64,000 nucleotides of DNA from an uncultured Faecalibacterium sp. (lineage in GTDB: Bacteria > Bacillota > Clostridia > Oscillospirales > Ruminococcaceae), in contig CAKTFS010000001.1 in assembly GCA_934561115.1 (NCBI GenBank), positions 120,748 to 184,747 of the forward strand, read 5' to 3'. The notes under the pieces were generated by a model. The model worked only from the letters and a program-made list of their open reading frames with translations, made no database searches and was not told the DNA's origin. Position numbers and translations under genes: made by a program. Every line of letters starts with the position of its first letter. Position 1 is the first letter of the stretch. Below, one piece after another: positions 16,205-25,222 of this stretch.

Positions 16205-17428
16205 TTACACCGTTTTCCGGCGCAGCAGGCTCATGGGCGGCAGCTCCGGGGTGGGCATGGTGTATTTTTCCATGGCGTGCGGGGTGCTTTCCACCCGCTC
16301 CCCTGCTTCGTTTTCGATCCATTCCGGGGCAAGCGCAATGCTGCGTCCGTCCGGGCACAGCGCCTCCAGCGTGTCCCCAAGGCTCCATTTGCCGCGCTGC
16401 TGGCAGTGGGCGATGCCGTTTTCCCAGCTGTCCACCGTGCCCACGAACTCCCACTCGCGGATGTAGGTAGCGCTGTCGGTGGCCTGTTTGGCCTGCTCGC
16501 GGCCAAAATAGAAGCCGGGAGAATAGTGCCGGTGGCTGGTGCGGGTAAGCTCTGCGTACACTTCCGGCGGTAGTTCAAAGTTGTCGTTTGCCGGGTCGGC
16601 CAGATAGGCGTCCAGTGCCTTGCGGTAGGCGGCGGTGACGCTGGCGACATAGTAGAAGGTCTTGGCGCGGCCTTCGATCTTCAGGCTGTCCACACCCGCC
16701 TTGCAGATCAGGTCGATGAAGGGTGCGGTGCACATATCGTTGGCGTTAAGGATATAACTGCCGTTCTCGTTTTCGCCGATCTCGTACAGCTGGCCGGGGC
16801 GGGTCTCCTCGCTCAGGTAGTACTTCCAGCGGCAGGGCTGGGCGCACTGGCCACGGTTGGCGTCACGTCCGGCCATATAGTTGGACAACAGACACCGGCC
16901 GGACACGCTCATGCACATCGCACCGTGCACAAAGGCTTCGATCTCCAGCTCCGGCGGGGTCTTATCGCGCAGGATGGCGATATCCTGCAAGGTCATCTCC
17001 CGCGCCAGCACCACGCGCTTTGCACCCATTTTGTAGGCGGCGCGGGCGGCAGCCCAGTTGGTGATGCCGGTCTGGGTAGAAAGATGCACGTCAATGTCCG
17101 GGGCAAAGGTCTTGCAGGCGTCCAGCACACCAAGGTCTGCCACGATAAAGGCATCCACACCGGCCTTGGCGGCCTCCTTGATGGCCTCCGGCAGGCGGTC
17201 GGCCTCCTCGTTGGTGGGCAGGGTGTTCATGGTCAGGTAGACCTTGCGTCCACGGGCGTGGGCGTAGATGACGCTTTCCGTCAGCTGCTCCGGGGTAAAG
17301 TTAGCCGGGGCAGAGCGCATACCGAACTCCGGCAGGCCGCAGTAAACGGCATCGGCACCGTAGTTGATGGCATAACGCAGACGTTCCGCATCGCCCGCCG
17401 GGGCAAGCAGTTCCGGGATCTGTAGCAT
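16205..17428 (-). CDS. U32 family peptidase-like tRNA hydroxylation protein
   Basis: Member of peptidase family U32; several members (TrhP and B. subtilis YrrN/YrrO) are needed for 5-hydroxyuridine formation at tRNA position 34, so an RNA-modification role is more likely than proteolysis. The 407-residue protein begins MLQIPELLAPAGDAERLRYA and has the U32 signature EAFVHGAMCMSVSGRCLLSN, then NRGQCAQPCRWKY, which supplies the cysteine cluster expected to bind an Fe-S centre. A C-terminal barrel follows (VGTVDSWENGIAHC). It follows mltG, the same order as in B. subtilis. A hairpin between the two may lower its expression. Confidence 0.88.
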   Translation of the reverse strand: MLQIPELLAPAGDAERLRYAINYGADAVYCGLPEFGMRSAPANFTPEQLTESVIYAHARGRKVYLTMNTLPTNEEADRLPEAIKEAAKAGVDAFIVADLGVLDACKTFAPDIDVHLSTQTGITNWAAARAAYKMGAKRVVLAREMTLQDIAILRDKTPPELEIEAFVHGAMCMSVSGRCLLSNYMAGRDANRGQCAQPCRWKYYLSEETRPGQLYEIGENENGSYILNANDMCTAPFIDLICKAGVDSLKIEGRAKTFYYVASVTAAYRKALDAYLADPANDNFELPPEVYAELTRTSHRHYSPGFYFGREQAKQATDSATYIREWEFVGTVDSWENGIAHCQQRGKWSLGDTLEALCPDGRSIALAPEWIENEAGERVESTPHAMEKYTMPTPELPPMSLLRRKTV

Positions 17429-17465
17429 TTGTAGGTTCCTCTCTTATGTATCACAGTTTTTAACG

Positions 17466-17510
17466 GGAAAGGGGCCGCTGCACCGTGTTTTTTAGTGCAG
17501 CGGCCTTTCC
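17466..17510 (-). terminator. Hairpin between mltG and the U32 gene
   Basis: Long stem built on GGCCGCTGCAC and its complement with flanking GGAAAG/CTTTCC. No long T run follows on the minus strand, so it may attenuate rather than stop transcription. Confidence 0.5.
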
Positions 17511-18653
17511 TCAGTTTTTCAGGCTTTTGTTCACAGCTGCGGCAGTTTTGCAGTTGGCATTGTGCTCTGCCAGCGTGTGGGCGTAGTAGTAGTTGCCCTT
17601 GAGGTCGGTCACAAAGAAGTAAGCATCCTTGGCTTCCTCGTCGGGCTGCGGCTCCAGTGCCGCCTTGATGGCGGCAAGGCCGGGGTTCGAGATGGGGCCT
17701 GCGGGCAGGCCGGTGCAGCTGTAAGTGTCGTAGGCTGCAAGGATATTTTCCGGGATATCGTCCCAGCCGCCGTAGTAGGGCGCGACCCAGTTCCAGAGAT
17801 AGTTGTTGTCGGCGTCGCTCTGGATATGGCTGGAGGTGTTGCTTTGCAGCATGGGGTAGGGCGACCCCTCCGCCAGACGGTTGCGGAACACCTGCGCCAC
17901 ATTGGAGTCCTGACTGTTGCCCGCTTCCTCCTGCACAAAGGAGGCAAGGGTGACAAGTTCCGGCAGGGTCATTCCCTGCTTCTTGAGCGCCGCATACATT
18001 TCCTCAGTGAACTGCGCATCGAACTGCGCGTAGAAGGTGGCCACATAGTTGTGCACCGTATCATCCTTCAAAAACTCGTAGGTCTCCGGGAAGAGATAGC
18101 CCTCGCACTTCATAAAGCGGTTTGGAGCATCCTTATCCTCCGGGACATACTGCCAGAAAGTATATGCGCTGAAATCGCCCTCGTTGGCTTCCTTCAAAAA
18201 CTCCTCGGCGGTGCACAGGCCGGCGGCTTCCATCTTCCGGGCAATGGCAATGGCTGTAGTTCCCTCCGGGATGGTCACCCGCACCGTTTCTGCCTTAGCA
18301 TACTGGGAAAGGGTGGCGATGATCGCATCATAGGAAATCGCACTGGTTTGTAAAACAAAGTCACCGTACTGCAGCTTTGCGGCAGCGCCCTTTTCCCCCA
18401 CATACCAGCGGAACAGATAGGCAGAGCGGATGACGCCCGCTTCCTTCAGCTTGTTGGCAATAGCTGCCACGCCGCTGCCCTGCGGGATACTTACGGTCAC
18501 CTCTGTACTGCCGGGTGCACCATTACCGTGAATCTCATTGTAGGCAAACCGCACCGCCGCGCCCGCTGCCAGAAGGACCAGCAGAAGCACCACCAGCAGA
18601 ATTTTGCCTGCACCGCCCTTTTTACGGGCTGCGTGTGTATCGTTGTGTGCCAT
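17511..18653 (-). CDS. mltG: Endolytic transglycosylase MltG
   Basis: Membrane-anchored lytic transglycosylase that cleaves nascent peptidoglycan and terminates glycan growth. The 380-residue protein has a basic N-terminus, one membrane segment (KILLVVLLLVLLAAGAAVRF), a LysM-like domain (VSIPQGSGVAAIANKLKEAG) and the YceG catalytic domain. The catalytic Glu lies in LASFVQEEAGN; also seen are CEGYLFPETYEF, FRNRL, YDTYSCTGLPAGPISNPG and the C-terminal YFFVTDLKGNYYYA. ATG at 18653 has GGAAGG 5 nt upstream. It sits between a GNAT gene and the U32 gene. Confidence 0.95.
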   Translation of the reverse strand: MAHNDTHAARKKGGAGKILLVVLLLVLLAAGAAVRFAYNEIHGNGAPGSTEVTVSIPQGSGVAAIANKLKEAGVIRSAYLFRWYVGEKGAAAKLQYGDFVLQTSAISYDAIIATLSQYAKAETVRVTIPEGTTAIAIARKMEAAGLCTAEEFLKEANEGDFSAYTFWQYVPEDKDAPNRFMKCEGYLFPETYEFLKDDTVHNYVATFYAQFDAQFTEEMYAALKKQGMTLPELVTLASFVQEEAGNSQDSNVAQVFRNRLAEGSPYPMLQSNTSSHIQSDADNNYLWNWVAPYYGGWDDIPENILAAYDTYSCTGLPAGPISNPGLAAIKAALEPQPDEEAKDAYFFVTDLKGNYYYAHTLAEHNANCKTAAAVNKSLKN

Positions 18654-18669
18654 ACGCACCTTCCTTTTT

Positions 18670-19482
18670 TCAGTTTTCCAGCATCAGACGCAGATAGCTT
18701 TCACTTACGTCAAAGGGCTCTGCGTCAAAGCGGATCATGCCGTATTCCTGCCGGGTACCCTCGCCTAAAAACAGCGGCTGAGCAGCGCCTACCGTGATGA
18801 CTGCCTTTTCTACGATGACTTCCTTCTCGCGGGCGGCTTCCATCAGAATTTCAGCGGCGCGGTCGCTGTCGGCCATCATCTCCACAAAATACAGGGTATC
18901 CTCCTTGCGGAAGTAGATGCCGTAGCCATGCTCGTTGGACACGATGGTCGCGCCCCGGGCGTACAGCTCCTGCAGCACCACGGCCATGCGCTCTGGGCTG
19001 AGCTGCACGGTATCCTTCCAGAACTGCTCCCGCAGCTCGCATAGCTTTTTGGCCGTCACTGTGTCAAATTCCGCCTGACTCCACAGGTTGCGGCTCACCT
19101 CGCGGGGCAGACAGCGCAGAGCAAAGGCCTGTGCAAAGCCCTTATCCTGCAACAGAGCGGCCTGTGCCGCATCTGCCGGGACTGCCACGGTAAAGCCTGC
19201 GCCCCGCAGCTTTTGCTGGGCGCACAGGGTATCCAGCAGACCTGCCAGCAGCAGGCTGCCCTCGCCGCACAGGCAGAGGTAATTGCCCGTGCGCCCCTGC
19301 AGAGTGACCGGCACAGCCAGCGCAGCCGCCACGATGGTGTCGTTTTCATCGGCTACATAAACGTTCTGCACACCGGCAAAACGTTCCAGTACCATTTTTG
19401 CAAAATCTTCGGTATCATGATGCTGGCTCTGCCACAAAGCCAGCACTGCCGCCTCATCGGACGGCTGCATCAGACGATACAT
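18670..19482 (-). CDS. GNAT family N-acetyltransferase (Eis-like)
   Basis: A 270-residue protein whose N-terminal part (MYRLMQPSDEAAVLALWQSQ) and the segment VYVADENDTIVAAALAVPV match GNAT domains; the middle and C-terminal parts (LCELREQFWKDTVQLSPERM, GYGIYFRKEDTLYFVEMMAD) suggest a second, degenerate acetyltransferase-like half. It begins 28 bp after the end of tmk and ends just before mltG, so it is cotranscribed. The substrate cannot be predicted, and the acetyl-CoA-binding loop is weak, so activity is uncertain. Confidence 0.65.
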   Translation of the reverse strand: MYRLMQPSDEAAVLALWQSQHHDTEDFAKMVLERFAGVQNVYVADENDTIVAAALAVPVTLQGRTGNYLCLCGEGSLLLAGLLDTLCAQQKLRGAGFTVAVPADAAQAALLQDKGFAQAFALRCLPREVSRNLWSQAEFDTVTAKKLCELREQFWKDTVQLSPERMAVVLQELYARGATIVSNEHGYGIYFRKEDTLYFVEMMADSDRAAEILMEAAREKEVIVEKAVITVGAAQPLFLGEGTRQEYGMIRFDAEPFDVSESYLRLMLEN

Positions 19483-19517
19483 CGTTCAGGATTCCCCCTC
19501 TTATCATATTTTATTGT

Positions 19518-20189
19518 TCAGTCCAATGTTTTCCGAGCAAGCTGTTGCACCTCTTGCTGGATCTCTTCAATACTGCGCATGGCGTCCCCGCTGGTGCAGT
19601 GCACGGTGTCCCAACCAAGCTGCCGGGCGCAGAACTCGGCAGCGGCACGGCTGCGCGCCAGATAGGCAGTATCCTTCTCGTGCACGTCCTTTTTGCTCTC
19701 GTCGCCGTGGTAGCGCTGGGTCATCAGCCGCTGGCTGACCGCCGGGTCTACCTGCAAGTAGATCACCCTGTCCGGTGCAGGCAGACCCAACAGACGGAAC
19801 TCGTAATCAAACAGCCAGTGCAGATATTCCTCCCACTGCTCCTGCGGAAGCTTCGAGCACTGGTGCACCGCATTTGAGGTGGTGTACCGGTCGGCGATGA
19901 TCACACCGCCCTGCTCATAAAAGCTGCCCCAGCTGGTTTTATAGCTTGCATAGCGGTCCACCGCGTAAAAGCTGGAGGCCGCATAGGCGTTTACATCGTC
20001 CGGGTGCTGGCCGAACTGCCCCGCCAGATACATCTTGACCAGTGCGCTGGAATCACTGGCATAGTCCGGGAAGGTGATTTTCTGCACCGGCACGCCCTGC
20101 GCGGCGAGATGCTCTGCCAATAGCTTTGCCTGTGTGGCCTTGCCGCTGCCGTCCAGCCCTTCCAGCACGATCAGTTTGCCTTTGCTCAT
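19518..20189 (-). CDS. tmk: Thymidylate kinase
   Basis: Phosphorylates dTMP to dTDP. The 223-residue protein begins MSKGKLIVLEGLDGSGKATQ; the P-loop GLDGSGKAT spans residues 11-19. The DRY-type motif appears as IIADRYTTSN, and the lid region has the RSRAAAEFC and HEKDTAYL segments. The ATG at 20189 overlaps the stop codon of thyX by 4 bp, a sign of translational coupling. The two consecutive steps of dTTP synthesis, ThyX then Tmk, are therefore encoded side by side. An upstream in-frame extension lies inside thyX and is discarded. Confidence 0.94.
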   Translation of the reverse strand: MSKGKLIVLEGLDGSGKATQAKLLAEHLAAQGVPVQKITFPDYASDSSALVKMYLAGQFGQHPDDVNAYAASSFYAVDRYASYKTSWGSFYEQGGVIIADRYTTSNAVHQCSKLPQEQWEEYLHWLFDYEFRLLGLPAPDRVIYLQVDPAVSQRLMTQRYHGDESKKDVHEKDTAYLARSRAAAEFCARQLGWDTVHCTSGDAMRSIEEIQQEVQQLARKTLD

Positions 20190-20965
20190 ACGGCGGCACC
20201 TTCTTTGATGGCGGCATATCTTGCGCGCACCTCGGCGGTTTTTCCGCAGCACATCTTGCCCTCCGGGCAGGGGCCGCACAGGCAGGCGGGGCCTGCCTTG
20301 GCAAAGATATGCGGTGCCACCGGGTACACCAGCGCGAACATTTTTTCGGCCAGTTCCCGGATCTCCCACTGGGCGCGGTTGCAGCAGCGCAGCTGGAAGA
20401 AGTTCATCAGGCTGCGGGCGTTCATGGTGACCACCATTTTGGTCTCGCAGGCGTTGGGCAGCACAAAGCGGGCGTCCTCGTTGGCCTGCTTGGACGCCTT
20501 GGCGCGGGCCTGCTTTTCCGGCATTCCTTCGGCCATCAGGCGGGCAGTGTGTCCCTCCTCCAGCTTATGAGCGAGGTCGAGGTAGCGCTTCGCATCCTCT
20601 TCCATGCTGGCAAGGAAGGCGGCCTTTGCTTCCGGGATGGCTTCGATCTCCGGGGGTGTCACATAGCGGAAGTCATCCAGACGCACATAGCGCTGGCTCT
20701 GCACGCTGAAGGACGCGATGCGGTGCCGGGTGATCTGGGCAAGCAGGGTGCGGCTGACTCCCTCGATGCCAAATGTAAAGCTGGCGTGCTCGATGGGGCT
20801 GGCATGGCCAAGGTCACTGAGCATGGTCAGGAATTTTGCAGTTTTTTCCTCGTCCAGCCCGTCCAGAAGGTCGGTGATGTAGGCATCGGAATAGCAGAGC
20901 TTTGCGGCAGCCGCCACCACCTTTTCCGGTTCCGGGGTGTGGGCGATCAAACGAACAGTCATCAT
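20186..20965 (-). CDS. thyX: FAD-dependent thymidylate synthase
   Basis: Makes dTMP from dUMP using FAD and methylene-tetrahydrofolate. The 259-residue protein contains the ThyX signature RHRIASFSVQSQRY at residues 80-93, preceded by HASPIEHASFTF and followed by ETKMVVTMNARSLMNFFQLR and the NRAQWEIR segment. A Cys-rich C-terminus (CLCGPCPEGKMCCGK) is unusual in position and could bind metal. Start is the first ATG of an ATGATG pair, 4 bp after the pcrA stop; the ribosome site is within the pcrA end. Coupled to tmk. No thyA is seen in the window. Confidence 0.95.
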   Translation of the reverse strand: MMTVRLIAHTPEPEKVVAAAAKLCYSDAYITDLLDGLDEEKTAKFLTMLSDLGHASPIEHASFTFGIEGVSRTLLAQITRHRIASFSVQSQRYVRLDDFRYVTPPEIEAIPEAKAAFLASMEEDAKRYLDLAHKLEEGHTARLMAEGMPEKQARAKASKQANEDARFVLPNACETKMVVTMNARSLMNFFQLRCCNRAQWEIRELAEKMFALVYPVAPHIFAKAGPACLCGPCPEGKMCCGKTAEVRARYAAIKEGAAV

Positions 20966-20969
20966 AGGG

Positions 20970-23648
20970 TCATTCTTCCTCCGTAATCTTGGTCAGGGGC
21001 GCAAAATTGGCCATCGTTTTCTTGATGCCCACTTTTTCAAAGTTAATCTCTACGATCTGATCCCCGGCAGCGGGCTTTACCTTCAGCACCGTGCCGCGGC
21101 CGAATACTTTGTGCTCCACAATGTCGCCCGGTTCATAGTGCTTTGCGCCAGAAGCCACCGGTTTTACGGCAGAATTTACTGTAAAGGAAGTTTGCTTTAC
21201 GGTGTTTTTTGTCGTATTTCCGCCGGAATATGCAGAGCCAAATCCGCTGTTTCTTGTAGTCGGCTGGGTAGAGCTATTGCCATAGTGACTGCCGAAGCCG
21301 GTGGAAGATGTGCTTCTTCCGCCGTAGGACGAGCCGAAGCCGCGGCTTTCACCGGCGTTATATTCCCGGTTCAGGTAGCCGCTGCGGTTATTCGAACCGT
21401 AGCCCGCGCCGTAACCGCCGCCGTAGCTGCTGCGGCTGTAACCGGAGGGCCCGGAGTAGCCGGATGCCCCGCCGGGCACGGTATCACTGTAACCAGAGCC
21501 CCAGCCACCCATACGGGAACGCTGTTCCAGCACCGGGCTGCGGGTCTCCTCGATGTATTCCGGCTCGATCTCCCGCAGAAAGCGGCTGGGCTCGTTGCGC
21601 TGGGTGCGGCCGTACAGCATCCGGGTGACGCTGTTGGAGATGTACAGCTCCTTTTTGGCGCGGGTGATGCCAACGTAAGCCAGACGGCGCTCCTCTTCCA
21701 GATCTGCTTCGGAGTATTTACTCATCTCGCTGGGGAAAACGCCTTCTTCCATGCCGATGAGGAACACATAAGGAAACTCTAAGCCCTTGGCAGAGTGGAT
21801 AGTCATCAATACCACCTGATCGCTGCTTTCGTTATAGCTGTCGATATCGCTGATGAGGGCGATATCCTCCAGATACCCTTCCAGTGTGGCTTCCTCGCCG
21901 TGCTGGTCGCAGTAGTTTTTGACGTTGTTTACCAGCTGACCCAAGTTCTGCAGACGGTCGGCGGCATCCTCGTGCCCCTTGGCGGCGTCTGCTTCCAGCA
22001 TGGCCTTATAGCCAGTCAGCTCGATGACATCCGAGGCGAACTCGTCCAGCGTGCGGGTGGCAAGAGAATCCTGCAGGCGCTGGTAGATCTGCCAGAACTT
22101 GAGCAGCGGCATGACCGCGCGGGAGAGCTTGGCGTACTGGTCTGCATGGCTGATGATATCCAGCATACTGACCCCCTGCTGCCCGGCAAGGTCCGCAATG
22201 ACATCCACGGTGGTGGCGCCGATCTTGCGGGCGGGCTCGTTGATGATGCGGCGCAGCCGCACATCGTCGCGGGGGTTGGCCACGATGGACATATAGGAGT
22301 GGATGTCCTTGACCTCCTTACGGTCGTTGAAGCGCTGCCCGCCCACGATCTTATGCGGGATGCCCGCGCGGGTAAAGTAGCTTTCGATAGGGGCCGACTG
22401 GGCATTCATGCGGTAGAGGATGGCGTGGTCTGCCAGATGCCCGCCCGCCTTCAGGTGCTGGCCGATGACATCCGCGATGTGGCTGGCCTCGTCCTGCTCG
22501 TTTTCGGCGGTATACACCTGCACCTTATCGCCCTCGCCGTTGTCCGTCCACAGGGTCTTGCCCTTGCGCTCGGTGTTGTGCTGGATAACGCAGTTGGCTG
22601 CGTTGAGGATGTTGGAGGTGGAACGATAGTTCTGCTCCAGACGAATCGTCTTGGTGCCGGGATAGAGCTTTTCAAAGTTGAGGATATTTTCAATGGTAGC
22701 ACCGCGGAAGCGATAGATGCTCTGGTCGTCATCGCCCACCACGCAAATATTGCGCTCCGGCCCGGTGAGCAGGCTGACCAGACGGAACTGCGCCACGCTG
22801 GTATCCTGATACTCGTCCACCAGCAGGTAGCGGTACTTGTTCTGGTAGAATTCCCGCACCTCCGGATGTTCAGCCAGCAGCTGCACGGTCTGGTAGATGA
22901 GGTCGTCAAAATCGAACGCACCGGCCTCTTTCAGCTTTTTCTCGTAAGCTGCGTAGATGCGGGCGGTCTGGGTGCTCTTCACGTCTCTGGCGTGGTCTGC
23001 AAGCGCCTGCTCCGGGCTGACCAGCTGATCCTTCCAGCGGCTCATCTGGTTGATGGCGGCCTTAATGGGCAGGAATTTATCGTCGATGCTCAGCTCTTTA
23101 TACACCGTTTTCATCACACGCTGGGCATCGTCGGTATCGTAGATGGTAAAGCTGCGGGGGTAGCCGATCTCCTCCGCCCAGCGGCGCAGGATGCGCACAC
23201 AGGCCGAGTGGAAGGTAGAGGCGAACACCTCGTCCCCTTCCTCGCTGCCCAGCATCCGGCGCAGACGTTCCTTCAGTTCCCCTGCTGCCTTGTTGGTAAA
23301 GGTAATGGCCATCACGTTCCAGCTGCGCACCGCGTTGCGGCGCAGCATCCCGTCCAGCCAGCTGGGAGCATCGGTACCGGTCATGATGGCGGTGCGCAGG
23401 GCTTTGACGTCCTCCTCGGTCACCGGGCGGGGCGTCTCCTTGGAGCCGTGCGCCGAACCGAACCGGATGAGGTTGGCGATGCGGTTGACCAGCACGGTGG
23501 TCTTGCCGCTGCCGGCACCGGCAAGGATGAGCAGCGGGCCATCTGTGGTAAACACAGCCTGCCGCTGCATGTCGTTCAGGCGGCCGAATTGCTTTTCAAT
23601 GTAAGTATCACGCAGGGTGCAGAATTCCTGCCCGAGAGATGCTGCCAT
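20970..23648 (-). CDS. pcrA: ATP-dependent DNA helicase PcrA/UvrD
   Basis: Superfamily 1A 3'-to-5' helicase for nucleotide excision repair and fork maintenance. The 892-residue protein has the Q motif LNDMQRQAV, Walker A GAGSGKTT at residues 44-51, motif II LLVDEYQDTS, GDDDQSIYRFRGA, LEQNYRST, and motif VI VGITRAKKELYI. The C-terminal Tudor-like domain (GDIVEHKVFGRGTVLKV) is present. Between it and the helicase core lies a 125-residue Gly/Ser/Tyr-rich linker at about residues 713-837. PcrA proteins are usually about 730-760 residues, and the extra length is mainly this linker. First gene of the run to tmk, mltG and U32. Confidence 0.96.
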   Translation of the reverse strand: MAASLGQEFCTLRDTYIEKQFGRLNDMQRQAVFTTDGPLLILAGAGSGKTTVLVNRIANLIRFGSAHGSKETPRPVTEEDVKALRTAIMTGTDAPSWLDGMLRRNAVRSWNVMAITFTNKAAGELKERLRRMLGSEEGDEVFASTFHSACVRILRRWAEEIGYPRSFTIYDTDDAQRVMKTVYKELSIDDKFLPIKAAINQMSRWKDQLVSPEQALADHARDVKSTQTARIYAAYEKKLKEAGAFDFDDLIYQTVQLLAEHPEVREFYQNKYRYLLVDEYQDTSVAQFRLVSLLTGPERNICVVGDDDQSIYRFRGATIENILNFEKLYPGTKTIRLEQNYRSTSNILNAANCVIQHNTERKGKTLWTDNGEGDKVQVYTAENEQDEASHIADVIGQHLKAGGHLADHAILYRMNAQSAPIESYFTRAGIPHKIVGGQRFNDRKEVKDIHSYMSIVANPRDDVRLRRIINEPARKIGATTVDVIADLAGQQGVSMLDIISHADQYAKLSRAVMPLLKFWQIYQRLQDSLATRTLDEFASDVIELTGYKAMLEADAAKGHEDAADRLQNLGQLVNNVKNYCDQHGEEATLEGYLEDIALISDIDSYNESSDQVVLMTIHSAKGLEFPYVFLIGMEEGVFPSEMSKYSEADLEEERRLAYVGITRAKKELYISNSVTRMLYGRTQRNEPSRFLREIEPEYIEETRSPVLEQRSRMGGWGSGYSDTVPGGASGYSGPSGYSRSSYGGGYGAGYGSNNRSGYLNREYNAGESRGFGSSYGGRSTSSTGFGSHYGNSSTQPTTRNSGFGSAYSGGNTTKNTVKQTSFTVNSAVKPVASGAKHYEPGDIVEHKVFGRGTVLKVKPAAGDQIVEINFEKVGIKKTMANFAPLTKITEEE

Positions 23649-23686
23649 GGTTTCACCTGTTTCCTTCGCTGTTATTCATACCGTAT

Positions 23687-23715
23687 AGTATAACACATTT
23701 CAAAATAGTTGTACA
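23687..23715 (-). promoter_or_regulatory. Promoter of the pcrA-thyX-tmk operon
   Basis: Minus strand -35 TGTACA (23710-23715), 17 bp, -10 TATACT (23687-23692). Predicted start near 23680, 32 nt before the ATG. Confidence 0.6.
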
Positions 23716-23731
23716 TAAAAACTACCGGGAG

Positions 23732-24274
23732 TTACAGCTGCTTTTCCAGCAGATAGCGGTCGTAGCCGCCGTACATCTCCCGGCGGCAGCGGATGACGAA
23801 GCCGCCAGCCTGTGCGTTGCGCAGGCTGTAGCTGTTATCCGGGCTGACGGTGGCCCCCAGATGGGTGATCTTCGGCGGCAGCAGCGGCAGGGCTGCTTCC
23901 AGCATGGCGCGCTGCAGGCCGTTGCCCCGCCAGTCCGGGTGCACCACCGCGCTGTCTGCGTTGGCCCAGTGCTGCCACTGGCTTTGCGGCACGCCCAGAA
24001 AGGCGGCGTAGTTTTCATCGCTTTGCCCGCACAGGCGCAGGATGAGGTACGCACCCAGCCGCTGTTGCTGCCACGCGCCGATGCATATCCCGGTGCGCAG
24101 ATAAGCGGTAATGTTTTCCAGCGTATCCGGCACAAACTGCTCCGGGTGCGGCATGGCGGCGCGCACTTCGTTTTGCAGCGCGAACACCGCCGGAGCCTCG
24201 GCAGGGGTGCAGCGCCGCAGGGTAACGGCCTGCCGGGCAGGCTTGCCGCTTACTTTTTGCAGAAAATAGTCCAT
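23732..24274 (-). CDS. GNAT family N-acetyltransferase
   Basis: A 180-residue acetyltransferase beginning MDYFLQKVSGKPARQAVTLR. The acetyl-CoA loop is VVHPDWRGNGLQRAMLEAAL (the R/Q-x-x-G-x-G/A element is RGNGLQ), and the C-terminal strand GATVSPDNSYSLRNAQAGGF completes the fold. The start is set at 24274 because the promoter at 24321-24349 places the transcript start near 24314, so the longer in-frame start at 24349 would not be transcribed. The substrate is unknown. Divergent from the gntR-pyrBI operon, with overlapping promoter regions. Confidence 0.82.
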   Translation of the reverse strand: MDYFLQKVSGKPARQAVTLRRCTPAEAPAVFALQNEVRAAMPHPEQFVPDTLENITAYLRTGICIGAWQQQRLGAYLILRLCGQSDENYAAFLGVPQSQWQHWANADSAVVHPDWRGNGLQRAMLEAALPLLPPKITHLGATVSPDNSYSLRNAQAGGFVIRCRREMYGGYDRYLLEKQL

Positions 24275-24320
24275 CTGTACTATGCCCTCCAAAATAAAAT
24301 CGTACTTTTCAGCAGATTCC

Positions 24321-24349
24321 AGTATAAATGACGCTTTTCTAAATGTCAA
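24321..24349 (-). promoter_or_regulatory. Promoter of the GNAT gene
   Basis: Minus strand -35 TTGACA (24344-24349), 17 bp, -10 TATACT (24321-24326). It lies back to back with the pyr operon promoter. Confidence 0.8.
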
Positions 24350-24353
24350 ATTA

Positions 24354-24362
24354 TGCTATAAT
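24354..24362 (+). promoter_or_regulatory. Extended -10 promoter of gntR-pyrB-pyrI
   Basis: TGC followed by TATAAT makes an extended -10; the -35 is poor. The leader to the ATG at 24450 is about 80 nt and contains the hairpin GGGCGG-CTTG-CCGCCC just before the ribosome site. Close divergence from the GNAT promoter may allow joint control. Confidence 0.6.
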
Positions 24363-24449
24363 AGGAGAGAAGGGGCTGTGGAGGTGTCCTCCCTGCCCGT
24401 TTGTATGAAGTTCGGGGCGGCTTGCCGCCCGGAAACGGAGGAACCATCC

Positions 24450-25205
24450 ATGAAAGATCCCGCACTGGCATCGTCCAGCCGTCTGGGCGGCGCTGTGATC
24501 AGCGACCGTGTTGTTGCAAGCCTGCTGGAAGAGCTGACCAACGGGCGCTATGCCCAAGCCGACCGCCTGCCCGCCGAGGTAGACCTTGCCACCGAGCTGG
24601 GGGTAAGCCGCACCGTGATCCGTGACGCGCTGAGCGAGATGGAGCGCGCCGGTTATGTGGAACGGGTGCGCGGCATTGGCACGGTGGTGAACCGCGCTGT
24701 GCTGGGGCTGCGCAGCCGCTTGGACCAGAAGCTGGAGTACTACCCGCTGATCCGCAGCTTTGGCAGCTACCCCCATGCCGACGGCATTCAGGTGATGCTT
24801 CTTCGTGCAGGCGAGGAGATGGCGCATTCGCTGGCGCTGGAAGTCGGCGACGAGGTGATCTGCATCAAAAAGCGCATCCTTGCCGACACCACCCCGGTGA
24901 TCTACTCCATCGACTACCTGCCCCGCAGCCTGTTCGGCAACCGGGACTACACCCGCATCGACCTGACCGGTGACATTTTTGAGATCTTAGAGCAGGAGTG
25001 CCACCAGCAGATCTCTTCCAACGTGGCGCACCTGAAGGCCAGCTGCGGCGACGAAGCCATCCGTGCAGCCATGCGCCTTGCCCCGGGCGAGGCCATGCTG
25101 CTGCTGGACGAAGTGTGTTTCAATCGTTTGTGCAGGCCGGTGATGCGCTCGCTGAGCTACTACACGAACTTTTTTGATTTTTCCATTTTACGCAAACTGC
25201 TTTAA
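24450..25205 (+). CDS. GntR-family (HutC/UTRA type) transcriptional regulator
   Basis: The 251-residue protein has an N-terminal winged helix ([20 protein letters not shown], then [26 protein letters not shown]) and a C-terminal UTRA effector domain ([41 protein letters not shown]). UTRA domains bind small metabolites. ATG at 24450 follows GGAGGAACC. It is the first gene of an operon with pyrB and pyrI (gap 17 bp), so it probably senses a pyrimidine-related ligand; this is inference from position. No PyrR-type attenuator is visible here. Its operator could be in the 90-bp divergent promoter region. Confidence 0.85.
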   Translation: MKDPALASSSRLGGAVISDRVVASLLEELTNGRYAQADRLPAEVDLATELGVSRTVIRDALSEMERAGYVERVRGIGTVVNRAVLGLRSRLDQKLEYYPLIRSFGSYPHADGIQVMLLRAGEEMAHSLALEVGDEVICIKKRILADTTPVIYSIDYLPRSLFGNRDYTRIDLTGDIFEILEQECHQQISSNVAHLKASCGDEAIRAAMRLAPGEAMLLLDEVCFNRLCRPVMRSLSYYTNFFDFSILRKLL

Positions 25206-25222
25206 ACGGAGGTATCCTATCT

